Shown: positions 25,634-34,375 of the stretch, one piece after another
Layout of the letters: each line of letters begins with the position of its first letter
How positions within the stretch are numbered: position 1 is the stretch's first letter
Assembly (NCBI GenBank): GCA_965659665.1
Contig: CBFHWU010000026.1
Coordinates: forward strand, 1-39,837
Source of the DNA: CBFHWU01 sp965659665
Lineage (GTDB): Bacteria > Bacteroidota > Bacteroidia > Flavobacteriales > Flavobacteriaceae
DNA: 39,837 nucleotides
Reading direction: 5' to 3'
Notes under the pieces: generated by a model
The model's input: the letters and a program-made list of their open reading frames with translations, nothing else
The model's database searches: none
What the model was told of the DNA's origin: nothing
Program-made: the position numbers and the translations under genes

Positions 25634-27634
25634 ATGATGACTTTTCAAGAAAAAATAAGACAGGGTATTCCTCCTCAAATTCCGCCAAAGAGAACGATTG
25701 CTAATGATATAAACAGAGCCCCAAAAAGAAAAGATATGTTATCTCCTTCTGATAAACAATTGGCGGTTCGTAATGCCTTACGCTATATTCCTAAAGATTG
25801 GCATCAAGAATTAGCAACTGAATTTGCTCAAGAACTAAACGATTTTGGTCGGATTTATATGTATCGTTTGAAGCCTGATTATCCAATGTTTGCACGACCC
25901 CTTACTGAATATCCCTCTTTATGTCCACAAGCAGCAGCAATTATGATGATGATTCAGAATAACTTAGATCCTGCTGTAGCCCAACACCCTGAAGAGTTAA
26001 TTACCTATGGAGGTAATGGAGCCGTGTTCCAAAATTGGGCACAATATCTTTTAACGATGTACTATTTGGCTATCATGACCGAAGAACAAACCTTGCATAT
26101 GTATTCGGGGCATCCGATGGGTTTATTTCCTTCGTGCAAAGATGCCCCCAGAGTAGTAGTAACGAACGGAATGATGATTCCTAATTATTCCAAGCCTGAC
26201 GATTGGGAAAAATTCAATGCCTTAGGGGTTACTCAATACGGGCAAATGACAGCAGGTTCTTATATGTATATTGGGCCACAAGGAATTGTACATGGAACCA
26301 CAATCACCCTAATGAATGCCTTTCGTAAAGTCTTGAATGGTGGTGATTCTCCAAGAGGAAAAATCTTTTTGACCTCAGGGTTAGGGGGGATGAGCGGTGC
26401 ACAACCCAAAGCAGGAAATATCGTTGGATGTATCAGTATTTGTGCCGAAATAAACCCCAAAGCAGCAACCAAACGCTATCAGCAAGGTTGGGTTGATGAA
26501 TGGATTGACCATCTTGATGACTTGGTAAATAGAGTGCGTAGAGCACAGTCACTTCACGAGGTTGTTTCGATTGCTTTTTTAGGTAATGTGGTGGAGGTGT
26601 GGGAACGGTTTGACGAAGAACAAATTTTTATTCATTTAGGATCTGATCAAACTTCACTTCATATCCCTTGGACGGGGGGATACTATCCTGTGGGTATTTC
26701 TTATGAAGAAGCCCAAAAGATGATACAACATCAACCTCTTGTATTTCAAGATAACGTGAAGCGCTCTTTACGTAGACATGCTAAGGCCATCCAAAAACAT
26801 ACCGATAAGGGAACTTATTTTTTTGATTATGGTAATGCTTTTTTATTGGAAGCTTCACGCGCTGGTGCAGTGGTAATGGCAGAAAACAAGGTTGATTTTA
26901 TATATCCTTCATACGTACAGGATATTTTAGGCCCTATGTGTTTTGATTACGGCTTTGGTCCTTTTCGATGGGTGTGTACTACTGGAAAATCAGAAGATTT
27001 GGACAAAACCGACCAAATAGCCATTCGTGTTCTCCAGGAGATTAATACTCGTGCTCCAAGAGAGGTTCAACAGCAAATGCAGGATAATATTTTATGGCTT
27101 AAGGAAGCAAAAAAACATCAAATGATTGTGGGGTCACAAGCGCGGATTTTATATGCTGATGCCGAAGGAAGAGCCCGTATTGCTTTGGCCTTCAACGAAG
27201 CGATAGCGAATGGCGAAATAGGTAGTATCATATTAGGCAGAGATCATCATGATGTAAGCGGAACAGACTCCCCTTATCGTGAAACCTCGAATATAAATGA
27301 TGGAAGTCGGTTTACGGCAGATATGGCCATTCATAATGTGATAGGGGATAGTTTTAGAGGAGCCACATGGGTGTCTATTCACAATGGAGGGGGAGTCGGT
27401 TGGGGAGAAGTTGTCAACGGGGGGTTTGGCATGTTAATCGATGGTACCGCTCAAGCAGCTATGCATATAAAAAATATGATTTTTTTTGATGTGAATAATG
27501 GTATTGCTCGCCGTAGTTGGGCCAGAAATAAAGAAGCCCTTTTTGCCATAAAAAGAGAAATGGAACGCACTCCTAATCTTAAAATTACCATTCCTAATCT
27601 TGTGGATCAGGACCTGTTAAATCCCCTTTTCTAA
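25634..27634 (+). CDS. hutU: Urocanate hydratase
   Basis: 666 residues. It converts urocanate to imidazolone propionate using tightly bound NAD+. Visible signatures are YGGNGAVFQNWAQY, MYSGHPMGLFPS, the dinucleotide-binding loop SGLGGMSGAQPKAGN, GPMCFDYGFGPFRWV and GRDHHDVSGTDSPYRE. It is about 110 residues longer than the Pseudomonas type (about 555) and closer in length to the eukaryotic-like class. It starts 2 bases after hutH, and its TAA overlaps the ATG of hutI. Confidence 0.96.
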   Translation: MMTFQEKIRQGIPPQIPPKRTIANDINRAPKRKDMLSPSDKQLAVRNALRYIPKDWHQELATEFAQELNDFGRIYMYRLKPDYPMFARPLTEYPSLCPQAAAIMMMIQNNLDPAVAQHPEELITYGGNGAVFQNWAQYLLTMYYLAIMTEEQTLHMYSGHPMGLFPSCKDAPRVVVTNGMMIPNYSKPDDWEKFNALGVTQYGQMTAGSYMYIGPQGIVHGTTITLMNAFRKVLNGGDSPRGKIFLTSGLGGMSGAQPKAGNIVGCISICAEINPKAATKRYQQGWVDEWIDHLDDLVNRVRRAQSLHEVVSIAFLGNVVEVWERFDEEQIFIHLGSDQTSLHIPWTGGYYPVGISYEEAQKMIQHQPLVFQDNVKRSLRRHAKAIQKHTDKGTYFFDYGNAFLLEASRAGAVVMAENKVDFIYPSYVQDILGPMCFDYGFGPFRWVCTTGKSEDLDKTDQIAIRVLQEINTRAPREVQQQMQDNILWLKEAKKHQMIVGSQARILYADAEGRARIALAFNEAIANGEIGSIILGRDHHDVSGTDSPYRETSNINDGSRFTADMAIHNVIGDSFRGATWVSIHNGGGVGWGEVVNGGFGMLIDGTAQAAMHIKNMIFFDVNNGIARRSWARNKEALFAIKREMERTPNLKITIPNLVDQDLLNPLF

Positions 27635-28872
27635 TGGATATTCTTTTTATAAATATCAAAGAATTGATTCAGGTTCGTAGCGAACCCATTCCACTCGTTA
27701 AAGGAAAAGACATGAACGTTTTGCCCTCTATTCAACACGCATTTTTGTCCGTCAAAAATGGAATTATAGCCGATTTTGGCCCCATGAGCAAATGCCCCTC
27801 AAGCCCAACAATAAAAGTGGTGGATGCCAACGGCAAAATGATACTTCCTTCCTGGTGCGACTCCCACACTCATATTGTTTATGCTGGTAACCGAGAGAAA
27901 GAATTTGTTGATCGTATTAAAGGGTTAAGCTATGAGGAAATTGCTCAAAAAGGTGGAGGAATTTTAAATTCTGCTCAACAATTACAGGAAACTTCAGAGG
28001 AGGAACTTTTCCGGCAAAGCAAAGCACGTTTGGAGGAAGTCATTGCATTAGGCACAGGAGCCATAGAAATAAAATCAGGGTATGGCCTTACCGCAGAAGC
28101 CGAATTAAAAATGCTGCGTGTTATACAGCGACTAAAACACCAATACCCTTTGCCTATTAAGGCCACATTTTTGGCCGCTCATGCACTACCCAATGCCTAT
28201 AAAAAAAATAAGACTGCCTTTCTGAACATGATGATCGATCAGGTATTACCCTCAATAGCCAAAGAGACATTAGCCTCTTATATTGATGTGTTTTGTGAAA
28301 CCAACTATTTTTCGGTTGAGGATATGGAAATGGTCTTGATTGCAGGGAAGAAATACGGATTAACTCCTAAAATTCATGTCAATCAATTTACATCTATAGG
28401 AGGTATCGCCGCTGGGGTTCGTCATCGAGCGCGGAGTGTTGACCATTTAGAGGTGTTAAACCAAGCTGATTTGGAAGCTTTGAAGGGCAGTTCAACCATG
28501 CCTGTTGCCCTACCAGGTTGTTCTTATTTTTTAGGAATTCCTTACACTCCTGCACGAAAAATCATAGATGCAGGTTTACCTTTGGCATTGGCCAGCGATT
28601 ACAATCCAGGTTCAGCCCCTTCGGGAAATATGAACATGGTCGTTTCAGCGGCTTGTATCAAGATGAACATGACCCCTCAAGAAGCCATCAATGCTGCTAC
28701 GATTAATGGAGCATATGCTATGGGAAGCACTCAAGTAGGCTCAATTACTAAAGGGAAAAAAGCCAATTTAATTCTTACCCAACCTCTACCCTCTTATGCC
28801 GCTATTCCCTATGCATTCGGTTCAAATCCGATTGAAGAGGTGTATTTAGAAGGAAAAAAAATAATGTTTTAA
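27634..28872 (+). CDS. hutI: Imidazolonepropionase
   Basis: 412 residues of the amidohydrolase superfamily. It hydrolyses imidazolone propionate to N-formimidoyl-L-glutamate. Metal-binding and catalytic landmarks are SHTHIVYAGNR, the EIKSGYGLT segment, KIHVNQFTSIGG, a histidine in SVDHLEVL, and LASDYNPGSAPSGNMNMV. The start ATG overlaps the hutU stop by one base, and the stop is followed after one base by the hutG ATG, so the genes are coupled. Confidence 0.96.
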   Translation: MDILFINIKELIQVRSEPIPLVKGKDMNVLPSIQHAFLSVKNGIIADFGPMSKCPSSPTIKVVDANGKMILPSWCDSHTHIVYAGNREKEFVDRIKGLSYEEIAQKGGGILNSAQQLQETSEEELFRQSKARLEEVIALGTGAIEIKSGYGLTAEAELKMLRVIQRLKHQYPLPIKATFLAAHALPNAYKKNKTAFLNMMIDQVLPSIAKETLASYIDVFCETNYFSVEDMEMVLIAGKKYGLTPKIHVNQFTSIGGIAAGVRHRARSVDHLEVLNQADLEALKGSSTMPVALPGCSYFLGIPYTPARKIIDAGLPLALASDYNPGSAPSGNMNMVVSAACIKMNMTPQEAINAATINGAYAMGSTQVGSITKGKKANLILTQPLPSYAAIPYAFGSNPIEEVYLEGKKIMF

Positions 28873-28873
28873 A

Positions 28874-29851
28874 ATGCTTACACCCTTTTCTCATTACCAC
28901 CCCCCCCGAACCTCTGTATGGACAGGAAGAGCCACAAGACCTGAAATAGGAAAACAATATTGGTACCAATCCATTGAAAGATTCCATGCAGAAAAAGTAT
29001 GGAAAGAGAGTAAAGCTCCTCATATTGGACTATTGGGCTATGCTTGTGATGAAGGAGTTCGGCGCAACCTAGGACGAACTGGTGCTAAAAATGGGCCATG
29101 GGTCTGCAGAGAACATTTAGCCAAAATGGCCTTTCACCATGCTTCAACTCGTGTAGCAGATTTTGGTGATGTCGTTTGTCCCGATCGTGATATGGAAACC
29201 TGCCAAAAGACCCTTTCACAAGTGGTCCAACATTTAATTTCTCAATCTATTTTTCCTATGCTTATAGGAGGTGGGCACGATATCTCCTACGGGCATTTCA
29301 AAGGATTATGGACAGCGACAGACAATAACGCTCGACCCAAAATAGGGCTCATTAATTTTGATGCACATTTTGATTTACGTCGCCCCGATACATCTCCTAA
29401 TTCGGGGACCCCTTTTTTTCAAATTTTGACCGAATACCCGACAGCGTATTGTGTGATTGGAATACAACAAACTGCCAATCCTCCCGAATTATTTGATATT
29501 GCTAAAAATCACCATGTAGAATATGTCCCCTGTGAAGAGTGTCATATGATGTATTTTGAAGCCCTAACCCAACGCCTACGAGTGTTCGTGGAACAAGTGG
29601 ATCGGTTGTATATCAGTATTGATTTAGATGGGTTTTCGTCGGCCTATGCTCCAGGAGTTAGTGCCCCTTCTCCCTTAGGGTTTAGCCCTGATTTTGTTCT
29701 GCACATGCTGCGGTATTTATTTGCTTCCCAAAAAGTAATCGCATGTGATATCGCTGAACTCAATCCCGATTATGATCAGGACCACAATACGGCAAAACTC
29801 ACCGCTTTGCTGGTCGATGCTATTGTGGGCGAGGTATCAACGTATTTTTAA
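28874..29851 (+). CDS. hutG: Formimidoylglutamase (arginase family)
   Basis: 325 residues of the ureohydrolase fold with the three manganese-binding motifs: GGGHDISYGH, NFDAHFDLR, and SIDLDGFSSAYAPG. In a hut operon this enzyme splits N-formimidoylglutamate into glutamate and formamide. It therefore ends the pathway in one step, without the HutF route. It is last of the operon and converges on the prolyl oligopeptidase gene, 43 bases away, with no obvious terminator hairpin. Confidence 0.94.
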   Translation: MLTPFSHYHPPRTSVWTGRATRPEIGKQYWYQSIERFHAEKVWKESKAPHIGLLGYACDEGVRRNLGRTGAKNGPWVCREHLAKMAFHHASTRVADFGDVVCPDRDMETCQKTLSQVVQHLISQSIFPMLIGGGHDISYGHFKGLWTATDNNARPKIGLINFDAHFDLRRPDTSPNSGTPFFQILTEYPTAYCVIGIQQTANPPELFDIAKNHHVEYVPCEECHMMYFEALTQRLRVFVEQVDRLYISIDLDGFSSAYAPGVSAPSPLGFSPDFVLHMLRYLFASQKVIACDIAELNPDYDQDHNTAKLTALLVDAIVGEVSTYF

Positions 29852-29894
29852 TCCATTGATGGAATAGCAATTTAGGTCCCAACGTTAGGCAAAT

Positions 29895-32039
29895 TCAAGG
29901 CCTCATGTTGAGTTGTTCGAAAATAAATCCCCATTTTACCGCTTCATGATGATATTCTTTAAATAAAAGGGAAGATCCATGATGGCCTGATTGAGATTGA
30001 ACGTCAAGAATAAAGGGAATATTATTAGAAGTTGCTTGCAGTCGGGCGACAAATTTGTAGGAATGAAACGGAGGTACACGGTCATCATGATCGGCTGTAA
30101 CAACAAGTGTAGCAGGATAGCGTTGATCATTTTTTATTTTATGATATGGAGAATAACGCATTAAATTATTACATTCTATTGAATCATAAATAGATCCATA
30201 TTCATTATGATGGACATATCCAATTCCATATTGCTCGAGTCTTAACATATCTAAAACCCCCATCTCAGAAACTACAGCCTTAAATAAATTGGGTTTTTGT
30301 GTCATCACTGCTCCAACAAGTAAGCCACCATTGGACCCTCCATTGATAACAATTTTGTTGGGATTGGTTATTTTAGATTTGATTAAATGTTGAGCAGCGA
30401 AAATAAAATCATCAAATGAGTTTTGTTTTTTTAATTTTTTTCCGTCTTCATGCCATTTTTTACCCAACTCTCCCCCTCCTCTAATTTGAGGAGTGACCAG
30501 CACTCCTCCGCTTTTTAAAAAAAGAATGTATCCAGGGTCGTAATGGGGCAAAAGTGAACTGCCAAAGCCTCCATAACCATACATCAAAACAGGATTATCC
30601 CCTGAAGTTAAGTCCGTTCCTTTTTTGTAAGTGATGTACATGGGAATGTATGTTCCATCTTTTGATTTATACCTTAAAAATCGGGTTTCATATAATTTGT
30701 AATCATAGCCAATTGCGGTTTTATCGACCAAATCCAGAGTATTATCGACCAAATTAATTTTATATACAACGGTGGGGATAAAAAAAGATCTTAAAAAAAG
30801 TAAGGTGTCGATGTCTCTATTGGTTCCATCAATTCCATAAATATGAAGCCCTTCTTCAAATACTTCCTTGACTAAAGGGTTTCCCTCAAGATCAAAAACC
30901 ATAAGTATATTGATTCCTTTACCATAATAAATACAAACAATTTTATTGAATATGATATTAACATCTTGGAGGACATAGTCATACTCAGAAATAACTTCTT
31001 GAATTTCTTTTGTGGTAATATTTAATGAAAGAATACGATAATTATTAGCTTGATAATTGGTCATGATATAAAACTTGTCCTCTACAAAATCAAGAACCGA
31101 AAAACTTGATCCATCTTCAGGATAAACGTACAATTCTTCAAAATCTAACTCGTTTTCCAAGTCTTTGATCAGAATTACTTTATTGTTTTTTGTTTTACTT
31201 TTTGTTTTCGTGTAAAGAATGAGATATTTTTCTTCAGAAGTTACTTGAAAACTAGAGTTTAAATATTTTTGACCACTATCAAAAATAAGCAGGTCTTGGT
31301 CTTGATTGGTTCCTATTTTGTGGTAATATAATTTTTGTCCTGTTGCTTGTTCGAGCAAGATAAGTTCGGGTGAAGGTTTGTTGTATTTCCAATAAAAAAA
31401 CCCATCTCCTTTCCAGTATATATCGCTGTATTTGACCCAAAGGATTTCATCTTTTAAGTACTGGCGTTTCTTGAGATCTTTGATCCGAATTTCACGCCAA
31501 TCACTCCCTGATCTGCTAAAACTAAATGCCAAAAACTGTTCGTTTGATGAAACTTTAAAATTGTTGATAATAATATTTTCATTATTGTTTTTAAAACGTG
31601 CAGGATTTACAACCGTAGTATTTGAAGCACTATCGTAGGAGTTTTGTTGCTGTAGAGTATGGTTGGAATAATGATCGTTGTATTGATAAAAATAATATTT
31701 GTTTCCTTCTTTTATTACAGGATTATGTTCTACATACCCATAATTTATGAGGTCATTTTTGACTTTGTAATAGTATTTTAAATTTTGCCGCAAATATTTC
31801 TTTGAAAATTTTGACTGTTCTTCCAACCAATAATCAAGCGTTAAAGAGGGTTGTTCCATCCAACGATAAGGGTCAGCAACAATTTTTCCGAAAATGGTAT
31901 CGTGTTGCTGGGAAGTCGGTGCTGTAGGATACTCAAATGTTTGTGCGTTAGATAGGGAACAAACTAAAATCAATACAACTGTGCATATGATTGTTTGTTG
32001 TGAAAATATATGTCTTCCAAAAGAAAAAGATCGTCGCAT
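29895..32039 (-). CDS. Prolyl oligopeptidase-family serine peptidase (S9A)
   Basis: 714 residues with a signal peptide (about residues 13-32, TIICTVVLILVCSLSNA), so exported. The N-terminus has YPTAPTSQQHDTIFGKIV and DPYRWMEQPSLTLDYWLEEQ, typical of S9A. A seven-bladed propeller follows. The C-terminal alpha/beta-hydrolase domain has DNPVLMYGYGGFG, the nucleophile Ser569 in INGGSNGGLLVGAVM, the acid in VTADHDDRVPPFHS, and the histidine in QSGHHGSS. The enzyme cuts short peptides after proline. It is a single gene with its own promoter box, converging on the hut operon. Confidence 0.93.
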   Translation of the reverse strand: MRRSFSFGRHIFSQQTIICTVVLILVCSLSNAQTFEYPTAPTSQQHDTIFGKIVADPYRWMEQPSLTLDYWLEEQSKFSKKYLRQNLKYYYKVKNDLINYGYVEHNPVIKEGNKYYFYQYNDHYSNHTLQQQNSYDSASNTTVVNPARFKNNNENIIINNFKVSSNEQFLAFSFSRSGSDWREIRIKDLKKRQYLKDEILWVKYSDIYWKGDGFFYWKYNKPSPELILLEQATGQKLYYHKIGTNQDQDLLIFDSGQKYLNSSFQVTSEEKYLILYTKTKSKTKNNKVILIKDLENELDFEELYVYPEDGSSFSVLDFVEDKFYIMTNYQANNYRILSLNITTKEIQEVISEYDYVLQDVNIIFNKIVCIYYGKGINILMVFDLEGNPLVKEVFEEGLHIYGIDGTNRDIDTLLFLRSFFIPTVVYKINLVDNTLDLVDKTAIGYDYKLYETRFLRYKSKDGTYIPMYITYKKGTDLTSGDNPVLMYGYGGFGSSLLPHYDPGYILFLKSGGVLVTPQIRGGGELGKKWHEDGKKLKKQNSFDDFIFAAQHLIKSKITNPNKIVINGGSNGGLLVGAVMTQKPNLFKAVVSEMGVLDMLRLEQYGIGYVHHNEYGSIYDSIECNNLMRYSPYHKIKNDQRYPATLVVTADHDDRVPPFHSYKFVARLQATSNNIPFILDVQSQSGHHGSSLLFKEYHHEAVKWGFIFEQLNMRP

Positions 32040-32058
32040 CAGTAGGTTATTGGGTACT

Positions 32059-32066
32059 CAAATTTA
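32059..32066 (-). promoter_or_regulatory. -7 box of the prolyl oligopeptidase gene
   Basis: Minus strand TAAATTTG fits TAnnTTTG, 19 bases before the ATG at 32037-32039. Confidence 0.45.
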
Positions 32067-32203
32067 CTGTTTTTATTTCTAAATAAGAACTAAGCCAAGC
32101 CTCGGGCGCAAACACTAATACCAAGACGATAATTTTATAAAGGGTTCTGAAAATTAAAAGTAGGAGTTTGAGTACTTAAAAATACTCCTTTTTAAAAAGG
32201 GTA

Positions 32204-32245
32204 GGCGTCACAGACGCACGCCAGCGAAAGCTGGTACCCTGTGGC
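32204..32245. repeat. REP-like double hairpin
   Basis: The first stem GCGT/ACGC closes loop CACAG. The second stem CCAGC/GCTGG closes a GAAA tetraloop, immediately after an ACGCC spacer. Further on, CTGTG at 32239-32243 is complementary to the CACAG loop, so a pseudoknot is possible. The GCCAGCG tail is shared with the copy at 37634-37660. It lies in the 311-base gap between the peptidase and DUF3857 genes, upstream of the DUF3857 promoter box, so it is unlikely to be in that gene's leader. Confidence 0.55.
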
Positions 32246-32312
32246 ATAAAGCCCAAACATCTCAGGGGAGATAAAGACTACTTTAAAAACTCATTTTTTC
32301 AGATATAAAAAG

Positions 32313-32320
32313 TATATTTG
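32313..32320 (+). promoter_or_regulatory. -7 box of the DUF3857 gene pair
   Basis: TATATTTG fits TAnnTTTG and lies 30 bases before the ATG at 32351. Confidence 0.5.
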
Positions 32321-32350
32321 TTACACCTACTTGTTTTTAACCCCTAAGTC

Positions 32351-34375
32351 ATGAGCCAAAAGAACTTCCTTTTGAGTGTCCTGTTTGTTTACCTCGTCAG
32401 CACTCCGATTTATGCCCAAAAGTATCCCTATAAATTTGGAAAAGTATCCTTAGAAGAACTAGAAATGAAGGAGTGCTCTTTTTCCCCTGAGGCACATTCT
32501 ATGGTATTGGCTGAAAAAGGAGTTTTAAAGATGTCCTATTGGAGTAATGGAGGGTGGAAATACACTTTATCTACCACCGTTCGAAAAAAAATATTCAACA
32601 GTGAAGATAGCGATGGAGGAAACATTCGTTTGCGAATCTATACCCCAGAGATCGGATCGAGGAAAGAAGAGATTATTTCGTTTAAAGCATTCAGTTATAA
32701 CATTGAAAACGGAGAAATAAAGCGTCAAAAAATCAATTTTAGAGATGTCCACAAGCGAAGAATAAATAACTATTTTTCAGAAGTAAATTATATCATTCCT
32801 GACATAAAAAATGGAACCGTCATAGAATATCAATATCAAAAACGTTCCGATTATATCACCAACTTAGATAGATGGTACTTTCAAAGGGTTGATGTTCCGG
32901 TAGCTTACAGCGAGTTTAGCTATACTATTCCCGAATGGTTTAATTATCAAATCAACCAACTTGGAAATCAAATTGATGGTCAATGGACTTCAAAGTCTGT
33001 GAATGAAACCTTCAGTATTCGCTATAAAAAAGAAGACAATGATAACGCTCAGTTAGGAAGAGTAGGTTCAGGCTATGTTACTTCTGATCTGAAATCAACA
33101 AGCAAGTTTAGGAAAGGAGTTTTTAAAAATATTCTTCCCATATTCAAAGAGCCTTTTACAGCCAATATATCTGATGTCCCTGCACGTATAGAGTTTCAAC
33201 TCATTTCCATTGATTATCCCACTCAACCTATGGAAGTCATTGCAGGAGATTATCAGAAGTTCAATGATGAACTATTGGATCATTCGTCTTTTGGAAAACG
33301 TTTTAATAAAAAAGGTTTTTTGGACGATGCGATCAAGGACTTATTACCGCAAAAAAAGTCGCTCGAAAAGGCTCTTATCCTCTATTCCCATTTGCAAAAA
33401 CATTTTAATTGGACAAAAACACATGATTACTTCAGCTCGTCATCTGGAAGGGAGGCTTACAAGAAAAAAGAAGGAACAGTTGCCGATATTAACTTTAGCT
33501 TACTTGCTGCCTTAAGAGAATATGGATTGGAGGCACAACCTGTTATTTTGAGTACCCGTGGACATGGAACTGTCCATCCTATTTATCCCAGCTATAACGA
33601 ATTCAATTATGTCATTGTAGCCATTGAAATAGATGGAAAAATGTATTTAGCCGATGCGAGTTCTGCTCTACCGTTTGATGAGTTACCCCTAAAATGCAGA
33701 AACGGAAAAGGGTGGTTGGTGCATGAAAAAAACAGTAGGTGGATTGACCTAAAAAGAAATTCAAGCTATAAAAAAACAAGCTTAATCGATTTTAAAATTG
33801 ATGAAAACAACATCTCTGTTAATATTAATCAACAGCTAAAAAAATATGCGAGTTATACTAAAATCGATGAATTGAATGAATCCACCGAATCTGAAATTAA
33901 AGAAGACTTAACCAGTAAGTATATCGATTATGAGCTTATTAAAGTTGAGGTGAATAACAAAGGATATTCAACACCGCTAACCCTACATTATGAGTTTAGA
34001 CAAGCGCTAGAAGACCATAAAGTCATTTATCTACAGCCATTGTTTATGGGAGCAATTAACGAAAATCCGTTTTCTAGAGAAACACGCGATGCCCCAATTG
34101 ATATTCCTTACCAACAACAATTCAATGTTATTACGACCGTTGAAATTCCCGAAGGATATGCTGTTGAAGTCCCAGAGCAAAGCTTAATCAAGCTTCCAAA
34201 CGAAGGAGGTGAATTTCGATTTATTATTCATCACAAAGGAAATAAAATAACGCTCAGTAGTAGTTTGAAAATCAACCAAACCTATTTTGTGAATACAGAA
34301 TATGCCTCCATCAAACAGTTTTATGATTTGGTAAGTAGTAAAAATAATGAACTCATCGTACTCACCAAGCTATGA
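32351..34375 (+). CDS. DUF3857/transglutaminase-fold protein, catalytic residues lost
   Basis: 674 residues with a signal peptide (about 1-22, ending STPIYAQ). Residues about 60-230 form a DUF3857 domain (ISFKAFSYNIENGEIKRQKI, IPDIKNGTVIEYQYQKRSDY). A transglutaminase-like domain around residues 340-450 has GTVADINFSLLAALREYGLE where active members have a GDC-type cysteine motif. It also has EFNYVIVAIEIDGKMYLADA, with tyrosine where the second protein has histidine. Thus the Cys and His of the catalytic pair are absent, and a binding or structural role is likelier than enzyme activity. It overlaps the following paralogous gene by ATGA. Confidence 0.85.
   Translation: MSQKNFLLSVLFVYLVSTPIYAQKYPYKFGKVSLEELEMKECSFSPEAHSMVLAEKGVLKMSYWSNGGWKYTLSTTVRKKIFNSEDSDGGNIRLRIYTPEIGSRKEEIISFKAFSYNIENGEIKRQKINFRDVHKRRINNYFSEVNYIIPDIKNGTVIEYQYQKRSDYITNLDRWYFQRVDVPVAYSEFSYTIPEWFNYQINQLGNQIDGQWTSKSVNETFSIRYKKEDNDNAQLGRVGSGYVTSDLKSTSKFRKGVFKNILPIFKEPFTANISDVPARIEFQLISIDYPTQPMEVIAGDYQKFNDELLDHSSFGKRFNKKGFLDDAIKDLLPQKKSLEKALILYSHLQKHFNWTKTHDYFSSSSGREAYKKKEGTVADINFSLLAALREYGLEAQPVILSTRGHGTVHPIYPSYNEFNYVIVAIEIDGKMYLADASSALPFDELPLKCRNGKGWLVHEKNSRWIDLKRNSSYKKTSLIDFKIDENNISVNINQQLKKYASYTKIDELNESTESEIKEDLTSKYIDYELIKVEVNNKGYSTPLTLHYEFRQALEDHKVIYLQPLFMGAINENPFSRETRDAPIDIPYQQQFNVITTVEIPEGYAVEVPEQSLIKLPNEGGEFRFIIHHKGNKITLSSSLKINQTYFVNTEYASIKQFYDLVSSKNNELIVLTKL

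Noticed and set aside
32162..32195. AGGAGT/ACTCCT hairpin followed by T-run as a terminator
   Set aside because: No plus-strand gene ends upstream of it and the stem is only 6 bp; no transcript is known that it would end.
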